Assembly: GCF_964340395.1 (NCBI RefSeq)
Contig: NC_135553.1
Coordinates: 12,053,501-12,117,500, forward strand
DNA: 64,000 nucleotides
Origin: Glandiceps talaboti
Lineage: Eukaryota > Hemichordata > Enteropneusta > Spengelidae
Reading direction: 5' to 3'
A program made the position numbers and the translations under genes. Shown here piece after piece: positions 12,801 through 21,400 of the stretch. Every line of letters starts with the position of its first letter. Position 1 is the stretch's first letter. Under the pieces are notes generated by a model, which was given only the letters and a program-made list of their open reading frames with translations, was not told the origin of the DNA and searched no databases.

Positions 12801-15800
12801 TACTTCCTCAACTCCCTTCAGAGCATAAATGTCAAATCCATTTCAGTCTCTGTAAGTGCATAGGATTAAAGCCTTCACATTGCAACCTTTATCCTACCAA
12901 GTCCCTAGTTATACAGTTGGGTTGATTGGAGCACAACAATTCATGATTCAAAAGGCCCAAGGACTTAAACCATTCAGAAACAAATGGCTGGAACAAGGCT
13001 CAAACGTACCTGCAACTTGCAGAGTCCAAGCTGGTCACTAACCATGCGACAAATCTTGACAAAACAGTTCACAGATTCTGACAATCGCATTTTTACATCT
13101 CTCTAGCTCCATGAGTGGCATATCATCACATTGCTACTAGAAGGTCAAAATGGTGAATTAAGAATCAACCATGGCCCAGCTACACAATTGGGTCTGCTGG
13201 GAAGTCACTATGTGCCAACTAAAGACATGTACATTGGTGGTGTTAGCAAACCAGATAAACTTATGACTGAATTGTTAACCCATGATGACAATGGACTCAC
13301 TGGATACATATATCAAGTTATAGTCAATGGTGAAGAGTTTCAGATGAGGGACTCAACACTCCGATGTGTTAGTTCTCATTTTTTAAACTCTGCATCAACA
13401 ACTTTGGCAGGTATTGTAAAATCTACATATCCATCAAATCTGAATAAAAACATGTAACTAAATTTATTAAAGTTCCACTAGCTTTAACATTTCATTATTT
13501 TTTTGTTATTTTTTTTACATTTTTTGAAAAATATACTAAATGTTATTTTTGATACTTTATACATTAAACCTTTCAGGAAACAATTGAGTACACTTATGCA
13601 GTTTTCTGTTGAAAAATACACAGTTCAATTGTTCTAATTTAATTAGCTGAATTACTTCATGTACACTGGCTTGATATCCATGTGTAAACAAAAAATGAAT
13701 AACCAGTTTGGATCATTTAATTCCTTCTCAGCAAGCTGCTGATAGTGTTTACTATCAGTAGATGTTATTTTGGTGTGTGTTTTTTTTACACCATAAAATA
13801 AAAATTAGACAAATAATACGGTATTACTATTAGGCCTAACAAAAAAAATTGTGTGGTTCCGATTACACTCAATTTTAGAAAATGGGGTAGGTAGATTTTT
13901 GATTTTGTTTTATTATATTTTTTTTTTCATGTGTGAGTGTCTAATTTAGGTAGTTATGTTTTCTGCTGTTTTCCATATGGTCTCTGTGTTATTGGTTTCT
14001 TCTCATCAGATGTACAGCCATTACAGACTGGAAGAACAGTTTTATATTGTCTTTTTAAGTTGATGTCAGTTTCTGCATCCACTATTTCTTGCAAGACTTC
14101 ACAATTTTACTCTATATACATAAACAAAAGTTGAGAGTCACCGTGAAAAACTAGGTGGGGTTGGGTAACTGGAACCAAACTTTTTTTTTCTAGGCCTTGT
14201 TTGTAGTTGCAAGGAATGAAGATTTCCTTACTGAAAATCGCTGTTACCCTTCTTTTTTTGACAGCTCACTATGAAGAAAAGTATGAAGTAAAACACAGTA
14301 GCATTCAACTAAAATGTGATTATGGTTTGTTTGTAAAGGAACAAAATGCCAATATATCAATACGATGGCTGAAAGAAAGTCATATACTGGAAATCTCAGA
14401 TCATATCAAAGTCATACAACATGTAAGTTGTCAGATATGATCTAGTCTAGAGCTATCCGTTGTGTTTCAAATCTGAAGATCTTGCTACTCATGTCTAGTC
14501 AAATGGATGTATGGAAAACCTCATTCTGTGCTAAATTTTAAATTACCACCACCACCACCACCAATAGCTGTATTTACTCCAATTGGAGTGTTACATGTTA
14601 TCAAACCAGTGACATTATCACATCCACATGTGACTTGAAGGTGGTGTTATAATATCAGGATGCTTTTCTTGAATGAATTACCCATTTACAAGCACCTATT
14701 AATGTGTGTGGTGGATTACAACTGACATACACTGTTCACACTTGATATAATATACTAAACAATTTTGCATCTTATTCTGATTGTTAGGAACCATTGGAAC
14801 CTTACACCTCAAGCTTACACTTACATTACATGGAGAAAGAAAAAGAAGGAATGTATTCCTGTCAAATTGGTTACCATGGCAAAGCAGTAATAACTCATGC
14901 ATATGGTATCATGCTGTATGAAGCACAAAGTAAGTATAAAGGTTATAGTGCTTTATTATAATTCTCAAAAAAAATATGACTAAGTTTTTATGGCGTTTTC
15001 TAGCCACATGAAGTATGAAAATAGTGTACAATTACATCCAACATTTTGAAATGAAAAAATCGCTAAAATGGCTGATGTTCAGCAATCATGGAAATAGCTG
15101 ATGTCCAGCGACTATTATGCCACTTTCCCTTTTCATTGTACCATTTAGGTAGGGAGTCTGCTGCACTGTTTATGTTAATATCTTATCTTATACCTACCAC
15201 AGATTTTTTGTACTTCCTGTATAATGGAAACATGAGACCAAGCACACGGGAAAAAGCCAGAAATGGCATCAGAGTTTAACCCCAATCTCTGTCAAGACAA
15301 AGGCTGTTGTACGAGTGATGTCATTTCCTGTAATATTTTCCCACAGACCATTGCAGGAATTCCCTAAAATGGCATTGCAGAATACATACAAGTGCGTTTT
15401 CAAAGTTTAATAAGTTACCAAGGTGCTACTTTATTATCACCCAAATAGTATAGCAATAATCAATACATTGTGCTGAAGGCAGAGATGAGTCTGACTGGAC
15501 TTTTTGTTTTAATTTTGTTTTGTTTTGTTTGTTTGCAGAAGTATGGATGGGAGGAAGTGCCATAGGTGGATTTATATTGTTATTGATATTCATATTACTG
15601 ATTGGTGGAACACTCTTAGTGATAATCTTGTCATGTTGTGAGTGTATGAGACTCAGGTAGGTAACCCTAACTTGTAAATAAAACTTTTTAGGTGTCATTT
15701 TGAGGTAGTGATGTAATCTTGTCATTGTGCATCCCAAAACATATTAAATTGCATATATCTAAAGTGAATGTGTTCAATATGGTGACATGAAAAATAACAT

Positions 15801-16900
15801 TTGGTACACATCAAAAATCAATTTTCACCATTTTTATGTTGTCATATACTGTGTACAGTTACACACACAAATGTACATAGGGGTGATTCAGTTCACTTCA
15901 GGATGTACAACATCTAAGTAACATAACGAAAAGTAACAAAACTCCCCAAATAGTTCCAGTTATATTACATTTATCGGCAAGATAAAAGAGTATGGCTACT
16001 AGAGGTGCTATTCAACAGCCCATTTTTGCCAAAAGTGTAGGCTAGACTACTTCAGTACTGTTGTGTAATTTTGAAAAACTATCCTTTCTGAACATTTCAT
16101 GGGAAAACTGTCAACATTTACATCTCTCTTTACACAGGGTGAATTTCCTGAATCCACTGTTCCATTCACTGCAACATTTCTGCTCCTTCAACATCACCGA
16201 CACAGATAATCCCCATGAAAGTGTTCTAAATCAAGTCAATTTGACATTTACTGAAGACTTCTCACCAAGGGAAGCAGCTGAAAGAGAACGACAGAGGTTG
16301 GAAAAAGTGGAAAATGAAAAAGTGAAGACGACAAACAGCAAGAAGAAATCAAGGAATATCATGAAGAAACCAGCAAATTTTCTTAAGAGTCATTTCCGGA
16401 AGGGAGATAATAAAAAAAACATTGAGGAAAAGTCTATAAAGGCTGACAGAGAAAAACTAAATGACTTATTAAAACCTGTGGAGAAACGTAATCCTCAAAC
16501 TAGTTCAGTAACTACTAAGAACATCTCACCTCAGCCTGTTACGACAAGGAATGTCTTGCCTCAACCAGCCGACAAAACGAGAGACAACACGGATGAAGAA
16601 GTTACATTATTTTCAAAGAAGCCGAGTAAATCTTTAACTAAACAAGAAATTGATGAACGTCGACAGTCACACACTCTTCTTACGGGGAAGCCCGTGAGTT
16701 CTAGCGATGAAGATGATGAAACTATTCCAGTCAAGGAGTCTGAGAGTTCAAAGGTCACAGTCGATACAAGTCGGATGTTTGGACGTCGTAAATCATCCTC
16801 TGCTGTGGCGCAGATGTTGGCGGCTGCTATCATTAGGTCAGAGGGCAATGAACTTGAGCACCTCGTTGAGAATTATACCAATGAACCAATGAAACACTGA
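648..16900 (+). CDS. Gene 1: TSR / laminin G / Ig transmembrane protein (5' end outside window)
   Basis: Multi-exon gene (21 exons in window, listed separately) encoding about 1,645 residues to the stop at 16898-16900. Order: C4 module, TSR1, C4 module, TSR2-4, Lys-rich repeat and Tyr-rich linker with TSR5, TSR6-8, LamG1 (3 exons), LamG2 (2 exons), Ig (2 exons), transmembrane exon, long cytoplasmic exon. All splice junctions are GT-AG and all phases agree; each TSR is one phase 1-1 exon. TSR and LamG domains normally bind matrix, glycans or receptors, and the C-terminal helix makes this a type I surface protein, so an adhesion or guidance receptor is a reasonable inference. The 5' end with the signal peptide lies upstream. 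I recognise no orthologue: UNC5 pairs Ig and TSR but in another order and without LamG. Exon calls are strong; the overall function is inferred. Confidence 0.85.
1712..1769 (+). CDS. Gene 1 exon: C4 module 1, second half
   Basis: Acceptor TATTTCAG, donor gtaagt. Phase 0 entry, phase 1 exit. Encodes FWQTYTCVVNQDSSECP. The W-x4-C...CP pattern is repeated in exon 4027-4078 (YWTSLSCFKYSAACP), with the same phases. Confidence 0.7.
2707..2883 (+). CDS. Gene 1 exon: TSR1
   Basis: Phase 1-1 exon of 177 nt. WSQWSKWSVCSVTCGDG carries W-x-x-W C-mannosylation sites and a CSVTCG O-fucosylation site, followed by RKRTC and the three later TSR cysteines. Acceptor TTTTCAG, donor gtaagt. Confidence 0.9.
3242..3396 (+). 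CDS. Gene 1 exon: C4 module 2, first half
   Basis: Acceptor ACTTTAG, donor gtaagt. Phase 1 entry, phase 0 exit, as in exon 648-820. Contains LVLDCWLNHCTYGKVIET, matching the C-x4-C pair of module 1. The reading frame stays open for some distance past the donor, but the next exon restores the paired cysteines. Confidence 0.75.
4027..4078 (+). CDS. Gene 1 exon: C4 module 2, second half
   Basis: 52-nt exon, acceptor AATACAG, donor gtaagt. Encodes NAYWTSLSCFKYSAACP. Phase 0 entry, phase 1 exit. It leads straight into TSR2, so a C4-plus-TSR unit is duplicated. Confidence 0.7.
4324..4350. repeat. Perfect 12-bp hairpin in gene 1 intron
   Basis: CACAGACAAGGA, loop GCT, TCCTTGTCTGTG. It lies just upstream of the tandem acceptor duplication. 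Confidence 0.75.
4396..4717 (+). repeat. Tandem duplication of the TSR2 acceptor region
   Basis: Three head-to-tail copies of about 90-120 bp. Each ends in AAAATATYACTTT, a pyrimidine tract and ACAG, followed by TGGRTGG: acceptor-like junctions at 4484/4485, 4606/4607 and the real 4717/4718. Shared text such as GTCAGAGTGTGGT, GAGAC and CAT is found in each unit. Confidence 0.85.
4718..4894 (+). CDS. Gene 1 exon: TSR2
   Basis: 177-nt phase 1-1 exon. DGGWSEWGQWSTCSSACGEG and RRRQC identify a TSR. CSSAC lacks the Thr/Ser that carries O-fucose in TSR1. The acceptor is the last of three tandem copies (see repeat 4396-4717). Confidence 0.9.
5444..5614 (+). CDS. Gene 1 exon: TSR3 (divergent)
   Basis: 171-nt phase 1-1 exon. 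PWSFWSECTTECIIGVKEA then RRC keep the TSR cysteine spacing. The CxxxCG motif is altered (ECII) and the last tryptophan is missing, so this is a divergent copy. Confidence 0.82.
5650..6019 (+). repeat. Tandem duplication of the TSR4 acceptor region
   Basis: Copies of the intron end plus exon start: CAG/TATCTTGGCTGG at 5673/5674, CAG/TATCCCGGCTAGC at 5861/5862, and the real CAG/TATCCTGGTTAGC at 6019/6020. Units also share AAGTTAAGA, GCTCAACTACCCT and AATACAGAATTTCAAA. Confidence 0.85.
6020..6190 (+). CDS. Gene 1 exon: TSR4
   Basis: 171-nt phase 1-1 exon. WLAWSAWTPCSGVCSQG keeps two W-x-x-W motifs; six cysteines are present. Acceptor TTTTCAG, donor gtaaat. Two decoy copies of the acceptor lie in the preceding intron. 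Confidence 0.88.
7068..8063 (+). CDS. Gene 1 exon: Lys-rich repeat, Tyr-rich linker and TSR5
   Basis: 996-nt phase 1-1 exon, much longer than the other TSR exons. About 80 basic residues are followed by a degenerate 15-residue repeat rich in Lys, Gln and Ser (consensus near QKKTxAKxVAQxSNI), an acidic stretch, a Tyr-rich segment (YNYDG, YEYDNYG, YDYNQ, DYND), and then TSR5 (MPWSEWSACSTSCGGAG), which carries a CSTSCG O-fucosylation site. Basic runs such as KVKKKK could be cleaved by furin-like proteases. The TSR has clearly been fused to a low-complexity linker within one exon. Confidence 0.85.
7322..7690 (+). repeat. Coding 45-bp (15-residue) degenerate repeat
   Basis: About eight units, including QKKTNSKKVAQESNT, QKKTEAKTSAERSNL, KNKKGTGKAVQPSKI, QKKNTAENVAQKPNI and EEKEDTEATRERSDI. 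Later units change from basic to acidic. Confidence 0.8.
8794..8964 (+). CDS. Gene 1 exon: TSR6
   Basis: 171-nt phase 1-1 exon. WTEWYEWSPCSVTCDEG, RYRVC and a final RCPG show a canonical TSR. Acceptor follows a poly-T tract and ends AACAG; donor gtacat. Confidence 0.9.
9200..9373 (+). CDS. Gene 1 exon: TSR7
   Basis: Phase 1-1. EWVAWTPWSSCSAQCDGG, RERSC and HHC show a TSR. Acceptor CTGTAG gives 174 nt. An in-frame alternative acceptor CAACAG would start the exon at 9209 and drop three residues; both have weak pyrimidine tracts. Confidence 0.85.
9713..9883 (+). CDS. Gene 1 exon: TSR8
   Basis: 171-nt phase 1-1 exon. GGWANWGSWSECTESCSTG, RDRTC and PCPG show a TSR. It is the last TSR before the laminin G region. 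Confidence 0.9.
10414..10661 (+). CDS. Gene 1 exon: laminin G 1, part a
   Basis: Phase 1 entry, phase 0 exit. Acceptor follows a long T tract and ends TTCAG; donor gtgagg. VFHGTSYLYY, ILLMYVRFKAVAVDGLIL and VYVKTGN match the first beta strands of a laminin G domain (small residue, aromatic, then a 'DG-lil' turn). Confidence 0.82.
11069..11121. repeat. 19-bp hairpin in LamG1 intron
   Basis: Arms GCAGTAAGGTCGTATCTGC (11069-11087) and its near-complement at 11103-11121 (one G.T pair), loop of 15. Weaker pairing extends outward (TTGTTG / CAACAA). It could be a foldback element or a pre-miRNA-like hairpin. A local duplication of GAAAGTTATAA text lies upstream. Confidence 0.7.
11329..11515 (+). 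CDS. Gene 1 exon: laminin G 1, part b
   Basis: Phase 0 entry, phase 1 exit. SEWNSLEVSIIDGKISIRLN and DLDMYVGGVPEDYY carry the W-H/N-x-hydrophobic and 'lyvGG.p' signatures of laminin G domains. Confidence 0.85.
11815..11937 (+). CDS. Gene 1 exon: laminin G 1, part c
   Basis: Phase 1-1. GFYGSICDVRINYKDYSL matches the closing 'F.GCi..v.in' strand of LamG, with the usual cysteine present. Donor gtagga. Confidence 0.8.
12388..12638 (+). CDS. Gene 1 exon: laminin G 2, part a
   Basis: Phase 1 entry, phase 0 exit. Contains FELTLVFRPDNGDGVILYNN and GTLQFFIRI, the FRT.../DG-lL-Y core of a laminin G domain. Acceptor TTAAGCAG. Confidence 0.88.
12717..13055 (-). mobile_element. tRNA-derived SINE (intron of LamG2)
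   Basis: Reading on the minus strand: a tRNA-like head near 13050 with ATGGTTAGTGACC (A-box-like) and GTTTGAGCC (B-box-like), then body text shared with 22450-22650 (GCCATTCAGAAACAAATG on the plus strand), and a tail that matches 63505-63755 (AGGATTAAAGCCTTCACATT). Confidence 0.75.
13107..13410 (+). CDS. Gene 1 exon: laminin G 2, part b
   Basis: Phase 0 entry, phase 1 exit. LHEWHIITLLLEGQNGELRI, DMYIGGVSKP and GLTGYIYQVIVNG are the second half of LamG2. The usual 'GCi' cysteine is replaced by Tyr, but one Cys follows in LRCVSS. Confidence 0.88.
14265..14422 (+). CDS. Gene 1 exon: Ig domain, N-terminal half
   Basis: Phase 1 entry, phase 0 exit. KHSSIQLKCDYG holds the B-strand cysteine and ISIRWLKES the C-strand tryptophan. 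Acceptor TTTGACAG after a T-run, donor gtaagt. Confidence 0.8.
14788..14929 (+). CDS. Gene 1 exon: Ig domain, C-terminal half
   Basis: Phase 0 entry, phase 1 exit. SSLHLHYMEKEKEGMYSCQI holds the F-strand 'G.Y.C' motif, completing the disulfide with the previous exon. Donor gtaagt. Confidence 0.82.
15539..15656 (+). CDS. Gene 1 exon: transmembrane helix
   Basis: Phase 1 entry, phase 2 exit. A run of about 27 hydrophobic residues (GGFILLLIFILLIGGTLLVI and on) is followed by CCECMRLR, a cysteine-basic stop-transfer segment that could be palmitoylated. Acceptor TTTGCAG, donor gtaggt. Confidence 0.9.
16138..16900 (+). CDS. Gene 1 last exon: cytoplasmic tail and stop
   Basis: The frame continues from the transmembrane exon (split Arg codon) to the TGA at 16898. 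About 254 residues with no domain I recognise: a predicted charged helix (PREAAERERQRLEKVENEK), a Lys-rich segment, Ser/Thr-Pro rich text, an acidic SSSDEDDE likely to suit casein kinase 2, and FGRRKSSSAVAQM, a good basophilic-kinase site followed by a short helix. It looks like a signalling or scaffold tail. Confidence 0.85.
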
Positions 16901-17378
16901 GAGGAAGACAGTGCGAATTGTTCATGTCTATGGCTGCCATCGTCTCACAGGGCAATTAACACAAACATATTGTTGAGGATTATACCTATGAAACATTTAG
17001 AGGATGTTGAAAATCATTCATCGCTGTGGCCCACATGTTGGCTGCCATCATTAATAGGAAGTACTTCATTGAAATTTATACCAATACACATCTCTAATCA
17101 AACTTTTAAGTGATAATTGTGCAGCATTGGCTACACACAAGATTTCAAATGAAAAATTTCTACTCACAGAGTTGAAAAATGTGAATCCAAAATTTTCACT
17201 TCCATAAACTTTTTGACTCTGTGAATAGAAATTTCAGTTGAAACTATTAACCCAAAGTCCATGAACCGTCTCATTCTCTCACACATACATGATATTAATA
17301 ATCCACCAAAAAAAGAGATCATGCAAAAAAGACTCACAGATTGCTTATAGTCTGTACCTTTTCTTCTGTAATTTATTG

Positions 17379-17384
17379 AATAAA
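17379..17384 (+). terminator. Possible poly(A) signal of gene 1
   Basis: AATAAA about 480 nt after the gene 1 stop, followed by an AT-rich stretch. It is the first canonical hexamer I found downstream on this strand; no transcript evidence. Confidence 0.4.
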
Positions 17385-18124
17385 ATATAATAATTGATTT
17401 AAATATCAAAATACTGAACAGTTTATTGAAGGAGAGCTGTTTTTTTATCAGTGTTTTTGCAAAGGTTTGACAACCCTAAAAGAGAAAGGATGAAAAACCT
17501 GTTTGTTTGTTTTTTAAACAGGGGGGTGGGGGTGGTTGCCACCCATACAAGAACCCCTATTGCAACCAAAATCTATGCCCCATTTTAGACTATGTATTTT
17601 CCTGGAACAGTAACATGTATATGCAATCAATACTGTCACAGAGCATGAAGGCCTGGTGAAATAAAACTAAACTTGCCGAGTTGGGATGCTTTTTCTGTGT
17701 AGCTGAGGAAGTGGACCCTACTTTAGACTCGGCTGAAGTATGCATATTATCTGACTTCAGCAGACGCTATAGACTGGAAATACACCTTAAAGGGAAGCAC
17801 ATCAGAGTATACTCAAATTTCACACTATTAAAGTATGATTTTACACATTACCTAAGATTACTTTGAGTGTTCATTGAAGCTTACTATTGTTCTCTCTCCA
17901 ATGAAGTTTGTCAATCAAGCCCACATTTGGTCTGTGACAAAGCTACTAGGGGTGTTGTGAAGATAGAATGAACAATTTAAAGATTGTCAGAAAAAATCGT
18001 TTTGTGAAATGTTGTGGAAGCACTTCCAAAGAAAATGTATTTTGCCGATCAACACTCTTGAAAAATGACAAAAGTTGATCTGCATACTCCAGGAAAACCA
18101 ATAAAAACTGGAAAGTCCTGGAAG

Positions 18125-18130
18125 TTTATT
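18125..18130 (-). terminator. Possible poly(A) signal of gene 2
   Basis: AATAAA on the minus strand, about 120 nt past the stop codon. Confidence 0.5.
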
Positions 18131-18249
18131 TAAGTTTATAAACCCTGTGCTGTATTCCAGGATGCATCCCATCATACTTGGATTCTGATAATACAAGAGT
18201 AAACTGCTGTAGTAAAGTATTTCATTTCTATGTTACCATGACAATGTCT

Positions 18250-18483
18250 TTAAATATCTAACAGTTTCATAAACTGCTGTATTTCAGTAGTGATGTGTAA
18301 GTAAGCTGATCTGAGTCCAAGCACTAACAGTTTTGACTTGTATGCTTGCTTCATCACATTCTGTAAAGTTCCTTGCACATTCAGCTGTAATATGCAGGTC
18401 AACTGAGTTCTGTTACTCTCAACTCTAGAGGGCGATGGTCTGAGAACGATGCCTGACAAATCCACTTCACAAAGATGCCATTC
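18250..18483 (-). CDS. Gene 2 exon 10: START C-terminus and stop
   Basis: Acceptor TTTGTTAG; stop TAA at 18252-18250. Encodes WHLCEVDLSGIVLRPSPSRV, TCILQLNVQGTLQNVMKQAY and a final hydrophobic helix, the typical START ending. Confidence 0.88.
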   Translation of the reverse strand, partial: EWHLCEVDLSGIVLRPSPSRVESNRTQLTCILQLNVQGTLQNVMKQAYKSKLLVLGLRSAYLHITTEIQQFMKLLDI

Positions 18484-21400
18484 CTAACAAAATGAATTAA
18501 TGAATAAATATTAGTTAATCACTAAATATTGGTGGATGACAAATGAATGAATAGATAGACAAATAAATATATAAATAAAAGCAAGAGTAACTGAAACAAA
18601 TCTCAATAAATGTTTTCACCTCAGAATGTCATCACTTGCAACTTGATAAATGGGAAAAAAATACAAACGAGCTGAAATTGAATTGTTCACCACAATCAAT
18701 GGAGTAGCAATATGTCATGATAAAAATCGCTGTAACGAATAAATATTCTTGGACGTTGGTTTGGTTTATTTCAGTCATACTTTGCATGCATTAGGCAAAC
18801 CTGGTCACATTTACAAACCCCCAAAAACAAAAAGCAAAGTATATGTTATCCACATACTCTAGATATCTTGGCTTGTTCATGTTTTACTGAGTAAACCATA
18901 AGTCCACAGGCATTGGTTTTCATGATAGAGCTAGTCATATCACTGGGAAGCCATGTCTTTAGAACGCAACAAGCTCTAGGTGATGTGTGTGGCAATGGTA
19001 CGTTATAGTGACACTGTACAATGGTTTCCAGTGGGTTTCCACTCAACTGTTGTAGCACTGTCTCATTACGGAATGGATAGTTCAACTGAATACAAAAGCA
19101 TAAACTTACAGCTAAAATGATGTAAGCTTGGTGTTTCACTCATGCAACATGACATTTATTACACACATTCAGACAACTTACAGCTAAAATGATGTAGGCT
19201 TGGTGTTTCACTCATGCAACATGACATTTATTACACACACTCAGACAACTTCTAATGCAAAAGAAACAATTACATATGTGCCGTGGCACAGTAGTCAAGA
19301 TAGAAAATAAACAATTGCAGCCATTAATTAAAATCATCAAGCCCATGTGTAATGTTTTCATTATAAGCCTGTTTTTACTGCACTGTGAAGGAATAGCAAT
19401 GCTTTTCTGTGTTCAGTGTAATTGGGCAAAGGATCCTGTTATGTTTATTGTGTCTCTGTTATTGTTAGTCTAGAGTCGAAATATGTCTAACTCTGTGTCA
19501 AAAACGAAATGTCTCAAGAGTGAAACACCAAGCCTACATCATTTTAGCTGTAATGTCCCATGAGTGAAACACCAAGCCAACATCATTTTAGCTGTAATGT
19601 CCCATGCATGAAACACCAAGCCTACATCATTTTAGCTGTAATGTCCCATGAGTGAAACACCAAGCCTACATCATTTTAGCTGTAATGTCCCATGAGTGAA
19701 ACACTAAGCCTACATCATTTTAGCTGTAATGTCCCATGAGTGAAACACCAAGCCTACATCATTTTAGCTGTAATGTCCCATGAGTGAAACACCAAGCCTA
19801 CATCATTTTAGCTGAAATGTCCCATGAGTGAAAAACCAAGCCTACATCACTTTAGCTATCAAATTAAACATACATGAACTCAGTAAATGTAATTTTCAAC
19901 ATATAATTATATTCTGGTGTCACACTGTTGTGATCAAAGATTGTATACTCCTAGCTTGCCAAGATTGCATTCAGTAAGTGCCACTGTTTCTACCTAGCTA
20001 ATCTTATATTGTTTGAACTTAGCCATCCATGGTTGCATGCTGGAAGTGCCATATGATTGTTTCTACCTAACTACCTGACTATAACCTCAGATTGTATACT
20101 CTTGAATTTCCATGATTGCGTTCAGTAAATTCTGCTGTTTCTACCCAACAACTTATAGTCATACATTGTTAAATTAGTTGTCCATGATTATACATATAGG
20201 AAGTTCTGCTGCTTCTACCTAGCTGATTCTAAATTAGCTAGAACACTCTTAGCATTTGTGCACATTACCATGGTTGCATTCTAGAAACCCATCTGACTAC
20301 AGTGCCAGTCATGGTTGCATTCTGTTTTTATCAGCTATGTAACTCAGGACTACATAGAATGAAAGCTTACCTTTCCAGCTGGTTCAAGTGATCTCTGTAG
20401 GAAGTCATAGACAATATCACATGGTACATCTACAAAGCCATCTATCTGAATCAGATAATCAAAAAGAAATTACCCATACGAAACAATGATAGAGGTGCTG
20501 CTGCACAGTTGGGATGTAGACAAAGATGTGTAGTTGGATTGGTTATCAGTATAAGAAAGGAAAGAGTTGAAACCATAAAACATCATCAAGTCCATTGTGT
20601 AATCATTTCCAATATACCGTATTTCTACAGCATTGTAAAGAATAACAATGCTTATCACTTTTCAAAGGATCCTGCTGTGTGTTGTATCTCTGTTGTTATT
20701 CATCTGGAGTTGAAATGTGTCTACCTTTATGCAAAGGACATTCTGTTCCACGAGTGAAATACCCAAGCTTAAACCCAGGTTGCACTGTAAGTGTGGTAAA
20801 ACTGTGACATATATCAAACATTATTTCTTTCGGCTTCACACACGTACTCTAAGATCTGCAACAGGTGTATTGACAGTACATGCATCATTCAGAAAACAAC
20901 AGAAAGAAAATTGACACTTGTATAAGACTAATTTATTCTTACTTTGACTGTAGCACATTTGTCTTGCTGGAAAGCCATTCTGGCTATCGTCACTCCATCC
21001 TTGCAATCAACTTTTTTCCATTCTTTGTTGTCCTTGGTTGCCATAGCAACTAGATCCTCCCATTGCTGAAAATAAAATTTTCAAAAATGTAAAGAATGCA
21101 AAGGTGATATCAACCAAGACATATGCATCATAAAGAGTTACTGCAGACTGTATGTTGTAGTCCTGCATAGATGTAAACCTGAAGCAGTGGGGTTGCTTGG
21201 GGTGGTACAGGTACTTACAGGTTGCTTGGGGTGGGGAGTTTGCTATGGTATGAGTACTTGCAGTGTTCTCTGCAGCTGTGACAGTGAAAGTAAGTTAGTG
21301 AGTTTATGTGCACATTACCTGTTTCCTCCAAATAGGATTGAGATACTTGTCACTTTCCATGCCAATTTTAGAAGCAGAAGTAAAACTGGGCTGAAAGGTA

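Larger units (their letters stand above)
16901..18249. other. Intergenic space between convergent genes 1 and 2
   Basis: Contains the probable 3' UTRs of both genes. A degenerate copy of the gene 1 exon end appears at 16970-17070 (ATTATACC, ATGAAACA, GTTGGC, GCCATCATTA), suggesting a short local duplication. No other gene seen. Confidence 0.5.

Noticed and set aside
13937-14134. Possible exon at 14010 (CATCAG/ATGTACAGCC) between LamG2 and Ig
   Set aside because: The acceptor is good, but the frame stops at 14134 with no donor. The phase already joins 13410 to 14265 directly. It could only be an alternative last exon, with no poly(A) signal seen.
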